Part shown: piece by piece, positions 6,674 to 9,619 of the stretch | How positions within the stretch are numbered: position 1 is the stretch's first letter | Layout of the letters: every line of letters starts with the position of its first letter | From: Gemmatimonadota bacterium | GTDB taxonomy: Bacteria; Gemmatimonadota; Gemmatimonadetes; Gemmatimonadales; GWC2-71-9 | Assembly (NCBI GenBank): GCA_003220985.1 | Contig: QHTY01000150.1 | Span: forward strand, 43,707-53,325 | Direction: 5' to 3' | Length of the DNA: 9,619 nt | Notes under the pieces: model-generated | What the model saw: only the letters and a program-made list of their open reading frames with translations | What the model was told of the DNA's origin: nothing | The model's database searches: none | Made by a program: the position numbers and the translations under genes

Positions 6674-8634
6674 CAGTGAATGCCCGCCAACTGGTGTAGC
6701 AGGTCGTAGCGCGTCACGATGCCGACGACCTTGCCATTGCGCCGGACCAACGCAGCGGGCGTCGTCCGCGACAGCAAGGTCGTGAGCAGGGAGACCGGGG
6801 CCTCCGCGTCCACGACTGGGAACGGTGGGTCCATCACGTCCCGTACGGGGCTGTCGAGGATCTTGGGCTGGCCGATCGCCCGCGCCATCAGCGCTTGCTC
6901 CGACACCGCGCCGACGCCGTCATTGTCTTCGAGCACCGGAAGCTGTGACACGTTGTAGGTGGTCATGAGATTCAACGCTTGACGCACCGACGCCTCCGGG
7001 GCGACGTGGATCAGGGGCGGGGCATCGCCCGTCTTGGCGGCGACGAGCCGCGCGACGGTCGGGCGCGAGTCGTCGATCAGCTGGTTTTCGCGCAGCCATT
7101 CCTCATTGTAGACCTTGCTGAGGTAACGCTCGCCCGTGTCGGCCAGCACGGTCACGACGAGCGCTGTCGGATCGTCGCTGCGGCGCGCGACGTCCAGGGC
7201 CGCCACGACGTTCACGCCCGTCGACCCCCCCACAAATAGCCCCTCTTCCTTGGACAACCGCCGCGCCATCTGCATCGCGTCCTTGTCGCTCACGACCACC
7301 CACTCGTCGATGACGTCCCAGTGCAGCGACGTGGGAATCTTGTCGCCGCCGATGCCCTCGACTTTGTATGGTTGTCCATCGCCTTTCTTGTGGGTCCTGG
7401 CGTACCCCGTATAAATCGATCCAACCGGATCGCCGGCGACGACGCGAATCTGCGGATTCTTCTCTTTGAGGAATTTGCCGGCGCCGCTCACCGTCCCACC
7501 CGTTCCCGGCGCGCACACGAAATGCGTCACCTTCCCGTCCGTCTGCTCCCAGATCTCCGGCCCCGTGGTGTGGTAGTGCACGTCGGGGTTCACGGGGTTG
7601 TAGTGCTGGTCGGCGAAGATCGCGTTGTCGTGCGCCGCCGCGATGGCGCGGCCTTTCATGATGTAGTTGTCGGGATGATCCGGGGGCACGGCGGTCGGGG
7701 TGATGATGACTTCCGCGCCCAGGGCGCGCAGCAGGCGCGCCTTTTCCTGCGACATCTTGTCCGGCATCGTGAAAATGCAGCGATACCCTTTCACCGCCGC
7801 CGCGATCGCGAGGCCCACGCCGGTGTTGCCCGACGTCGCCTCGACGATCAGTCCGCCCGGTCGGAGTTTCCCGGCCCGCTCCGCTGCCTCGATCATTGCC
7901 AGACCTATGCGGTCCTTCACCGATCCGCCGGGATTGAAGAACTCTGCCTTCGCGTAGACCGGCGTGCGAATGCCCCGCGTGACCGCATTGATCCGGATCA
8001 GAGGGGTCCAGCCGATCGTCTCGAGGACGTTCTGGTATGGCTTAGTGTGTTGAGGCACTTCTGGGTGCGTCGTGTCCGGCCGCACTCGCGTCGTGTCCGC
8101 ACGCACTCTGGTCGTGTCGGCACGCGTCGTATCGGGGGGCGGGCGCACGACCGGACGTGGTCTCGGAGGCGCTGGCGGCGGCGCGGCCGCCGGTGGTAGC
8201 ACGGGAGTTAGCGCGGGGGCGGGTGGGGGGGGGAGCGTAACCGTTCCGGTCCGCGTGGTTCCCACCTGGCGGAATTCGACGGGCTGCAGGAACACGGTTG
8301 CGACCGGGATACCGTGGCGCTTGGCCGGCGCGAATTTGAGGGCGGGCGCGCCGGCGAGCGCCGCCGAGTCGAGCGCGGGGTAGCCGCTGGGCTCCGCGAC
8401 CCGCGTCGATTCGGGAATCAACTTGCCCGTCGAATCGACGAACAGCCGCAACGTCACGTCTCCTTCGACCTTCCGCTCAAACAGGGCCGGCGGATAGGCG
8501 ATCGGCACATCCGGATTGAGCGCAACCGGCGCCTCGGATTCAGGCGGCGGCGCTGCACCCTGCGCCTCCGATTGTCGTGACGAGCCTCGACAGGCAACTA
8601 TCCCAATCAATGCCACGCCGATGACGGTTTTCAC
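6673..8634 (-). CDS. Fusion frame: TonB-like lipoprotein domain joined to cystathionine beta-synthase
   Basis: One uninterrupted frame of 653 residues from GTG at 8634-8632, which overlaps the mutS stop as GTGA and follows GGAGG. Residues 1-15 form a short lipoprotein-type signal (VKTVIGVALIGIVAC, lipobox IVAC, Cys15). Residues about 45-122 resemble a TonB C-terminal domain (VEGDVTLRLFVDSTGKL, ALKFAPAKRHGIPV). Residues 135-167 are Pro-rich, and 168-190 are DTTR-type repeats. From about residue 195 a complete PLP-dependent cystathionine beta-synthase begins, which condenses serine and homocysteine to cystathionine: KPYQNVLETIGWTPL, PLP lysine 240 in NPGGSVKDR, SGNTG, GTGGT for phosphate binding, KVEGIGGDKIPTSL, GGSTG. 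It ends with two CBS (Bateman) domains, as in full-length bacterial enzymes. A cytoplasmic PLP enzyme behind an export signal is odd. Separate proteins, with cbs starting at GTG 8058 (461 residues, normal length), or a frameshift are real alternatives. The stop overlaps the ddl start. Confidence 0.85.
   Translation of the reverse strand: MKTVIGVALIGIVACRGSSRQSEAQGAAPPPESEAPVALNPDVPIAYPPALFERKVEGDVTLRLFVDSTGKLIPESTRVAEPSGYPALDSAALAGAPALKFAPAKRHGIPVATVFLQPVEFRQVGTTRTGTVTLPPPPAPALTPVLPPAAAPPPAPPRPRPVVRPPPDTTRADTTRVRADTTRVRPDTTHPEVPQHTKPYQNVLETIGWTPLIRINAVTRGIRTPVYAKAEFFNPGGSVKDRIGLAMIEAAERAGKLRPGGLIVEATSGNTGVGLAIAAAVKGYRCIFTMPDKMSQEKARLLRALGAEVIITPTAVPPDHPDNYIMKGRAIAAAHDNAIFADQHYNPVNPDVHYHTTGPEIWEQTDGKVTHFVCAPGTGGTVSGAGKFLKEKNPQIRVVAGDPVGSIYTGYARTHKKGDGQPYKVEGIGGDKIPTSLHWDVIDEWVVVSDKDAMQMARRLSKEEGLFVGGSTGVNVVAALDVARRSDDPTALVVTVLADTGERYLSKVYNEEWLRENQLIDDSRPTVARLVAAKTGDAPPLIHVAPEASVRQALNLMTTYNVSQLPVLEDNDGVGAVSEQALMARAIGQPKILDSPVRDVMDPPFPVVDAEAPVSLLTTLLSRTTPAALVRRNGKVVGIVTRYDLLHQLAGIH
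8056..8058 (-). other. Candidate internal start codon for a stand-alone cystathionine beta-synthase
   Basis: GTG at 8058-8056 is the only ATG/GTG/TTG codon between the repeat tail and the conserved KPYQNVLETIGWTP start of the enzyme. Starting here gives 461 residues, the normal size of a bacterial cystathionine beta-synthase with paired CBS domains. The sequence upstream (GACACGACGCACCCAGAA) has no Shine-Dalgarno motif, so independent initiation would be weak or coupled. A TAA in the -1 frame lies at 8044-8042, just past this codon. Confidence 0.4.
8065..8133 (-). repeat. Tandem DTTR-type codon repeat in the linker
   Basis: The coding strand carries four copies of GAC/GAT-ACG-ACS (S = G or C) spaced 15, 21 and 21 bases apart, encoding DTTRA, DTTRVRA, DTTRVRP and DTTH (residues 168-190 of the fusion frame). 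Unit lengths are multiples of three, so copy-number change would keep the frame. It follows a Pro/Ala-rich stretch and directly precedes the enzyme domain. It looks like an extracytoplasmic disordered tail or linker. Confidence 0.75.
8225..8233 (-). repeat. Nine-cytosine homopolymer (coding strand) in the TonB-cbs frame
   Basis: There is a run of nine G on the + strand (C9 in the coding strand), encoding part of LPPPP. With nine bases the frame stays open into cystathionine beta-synthase. With eight, the frame meets TAA at 8210-8208. With ten, the frame is open until TAA at 8044-8042, just inside the enzyme start. The tract is therefore a point where slippage, mutation or a sequencing error would split the fusion. 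Confidence 0.85.
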
Positions 8635-9619
8635 GAGCCTCCGTCTTTCCGACGCTTCTGCCATTCCGCCAGGCGATGCAACGCTTCGATCGGGGACAAC
8701 GCGTTGATGTCGAGGCCGTCCAACTCGAGCAGCAGCGGATCTGGAGCGGCAAACAATCCCAGCTGTGTCGCGTCGGGCGCTGCGGGGGCGCGCTGTTGCG
8801 CGAAATGATGTCCCGCTTCGAGCAGCTTGAGTACCTGCCAGGCACGGGTTACGACAGGATCGGGCAGCCCGGCCAGGCGGCCCACGTGAATGCCATACGA
8901 GCGGTCCGCGCCGCCCGGCTCCAGCCGGTGTAGGAAGACGATCTCTTCTCCGACCTCGCGCACCGCCACGTTGAAGTTGCGCACATGCTCGAGCTCTTCG
9001 GTGAGCTGCGTCAGCTCGTGATAGTGGGTCGCGAAGATCGTCTTGCAGCCGATGGTGTTGTGCAGGCACTCCGTCACCGCCCACGCGATCGCCACGCCGT
9101 CATAGGTCGACGTCCCGCGGCCGATCTCATCGAGCAACACGAGGCTCCGCGCCGACGCCCCATGCAGGATCGCGCTCGTTTCGCTCATTTCGACCATGAA
9201 CGTCGACTGGCCGCGCACCAGGTTGTCGGACGCGCCAACGCGCGTGAACAGACGATCGACCACGCCGATCCGCGCCCGCCGGCACGGCACGAATGAGCCG
9301 ATCTGCGCGAGCACGACACAGAGGCCGACCTGGCGGAGCAGCGTGGACTTGCCGGCCATGTTGGGACCGGTGAGCAGGATGACCCGCCCGGCCTCATCCA
9401 GCGTCACGTCATTGGGGATGAACGCTTCCCGCGCCATCATGCGCTCGACCACCGGATGGCGGCTGCCTTCGAGCGCCAGCGTGAAATCGTCCGTGATGTC
9501 GGGCCGGACATACCGCTCGCGTTCGGCGACGTCAGCCAGCGCCGCCCAGACGTCGCATCGGGCCAGATGTCCCGCGGTTGACTGCACCCGCGCAATCGCG
9601 TCGGCGACCCGGCGCCGGA
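8631..9619 (-). CDS. mutS: DNA mismatch repair ATPase MutS (5' part missing)
   Basis: C-terminal 328 residues of MutS, the mismatch-recognition ATPase of methyl-directed or general mismatch repair. The frame is open to the window edge, so the start and the mismatch-binding, connector and most lever domains lie outside. Visible: the end of the core and clamp region with the SRHPVVERMM motif typical of MutS, Walker A GPNMAGKST (9342-9368), the DNLVRGQSTFMVEMSETSAIL signature, Walker B LVLLDEIGRGTSTYDG (about 9098-9145), the ATHYHELTQL switch region, and the C-terminal dimerisation helix-turn-helix RSYGIHVGRLAGLP. It ends with the usual short helix LSPIEALHRLAEWQ. The PGGADRSYGIHVG segment matches bacterial MutS1, not MutS2. 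The stop overlaps the GTG of the next gene (GTGA), suggesting it leads the minus-strand operon or lies near its start. Confidence 0.97.
   Translation of the reverse strand, partial: RRRVADAIARVQSTAGHLARCDVWAALADVAERERYVRPDITDDFTLALEGSRHPVVERMMAREAFIPNDVTLDEAGRVILLTGPNMAGKSTLLRQVGLCVVLAQIGSFVPCRRARIGVVDRLFTRVGASDNLVRGQSTFMVEMSETSAILHGASARSLVLLDEIGRGTSTYDGVAIAWAVTECLHNTIGCKTIFATHYHELTQLTEELEHVRNFNVAVREVGEEIVFLHRLEPGGADRSYGIHVGRLAGLPDPVVTRAWQVLKLLEAGHHFAQQRAPAAPDATQLGLFAAPDPLLLELDGLDINALSPIEALHRLAEWQKRRKDGGS

Noticed and set aside
7321..8199. Plus-strand open frame of 292 codons opposite cystathionine beta-synthase
   Set aside because: It is antisense to a fully conserved enzyme and its translation is Arg/Gly/Val-rich without motifs.
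8635..9084. Upstream extension of the TonB-cbs frame (about 150 more residues)
   Set aside because: It lies entirely over the mutS C-terminus, which has unmistakable motifs in another frame, and the extension is Arg/Ala-rich with no domain. GTG at 8634 with a GTGA overlap, GGAGG and a lipobox is the better start.
1..9619. CRISPR array, tRNA or rRNA gene, insertion sequence or attachment site
   Set aside because: The window is filled by protein genes; I saw no regularly spaced repeats, cloverleaf, transposase or terminal inverted repeats.

Overview
The window is GC-rich and almost completely packed with genes. It looks like chromosomal DNA of a Gram-negative-type bacterium. The large-periplasmic-domain YidC, the TonB-type domain, a lipobox protein and a tail rich in Pro and Asp-Thr-Thr-Arg all fit Gemmatimonadota. 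That phylum assignment is an inference from style and gene content, not a proof.

Layout. Left, + strand: the 3' part of yidC (from the window edge to 1306), followed one base later by mnmE (about 1308-2615). yidC-mnmE is part of the widespread rpmH-rnpA-yidC-mnmE cluster, so rpmH and rnpA probably lie just off the left edge. Right, - strand, read from 9619 down to 2620: the 3' part of mutS; one long open frame encoding a lipoprotein-type TonB-like domain joined in frame to a complete cystathionine beta-synthase; ddl; a rhomboid protease; a predicted HExxH zinc metallopeptidase; a small unrecognised protein; queD; and phhB. The two gene blocks converge with only 4 bases between the stop codons of mnmE and phhB.

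The minus-strand genes are tightly coupled. mutS/tonB-cbs overlap by GTGA, cbs/ddl share TGATG, metallopeptidase/small ORF overlap by GTGA, and queD/phhB overlap by 17 bases. The only gap larger than about 35 bases is the 83 bases between the rhomboid and metallopeptidase genes. The set mixes mismatch repair, sulfur amino acid metabolism, peptidoglycan precursor synthesis, membrane proteolysis and pterin chemistry, so it reads as a compact housekeeping operon and not a dedicated system.

I do not see a defence system, mobile element, CRISPR array or RNA gene. The strongest oddity is the in-frame TonB-like/cystathionine beta-synthase fusion. It contains a nine-cytosine tract (8225-8233, coding strand) positioned so that losing or gaining one base would separate the two halves. 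Next come an mnmE gene with no ATG/GTG/TTG start that preserves its conserved N-terminus (CTG at 1308 is the best candidate), and a perfect 14-bp tandem repeat inside mnmE.
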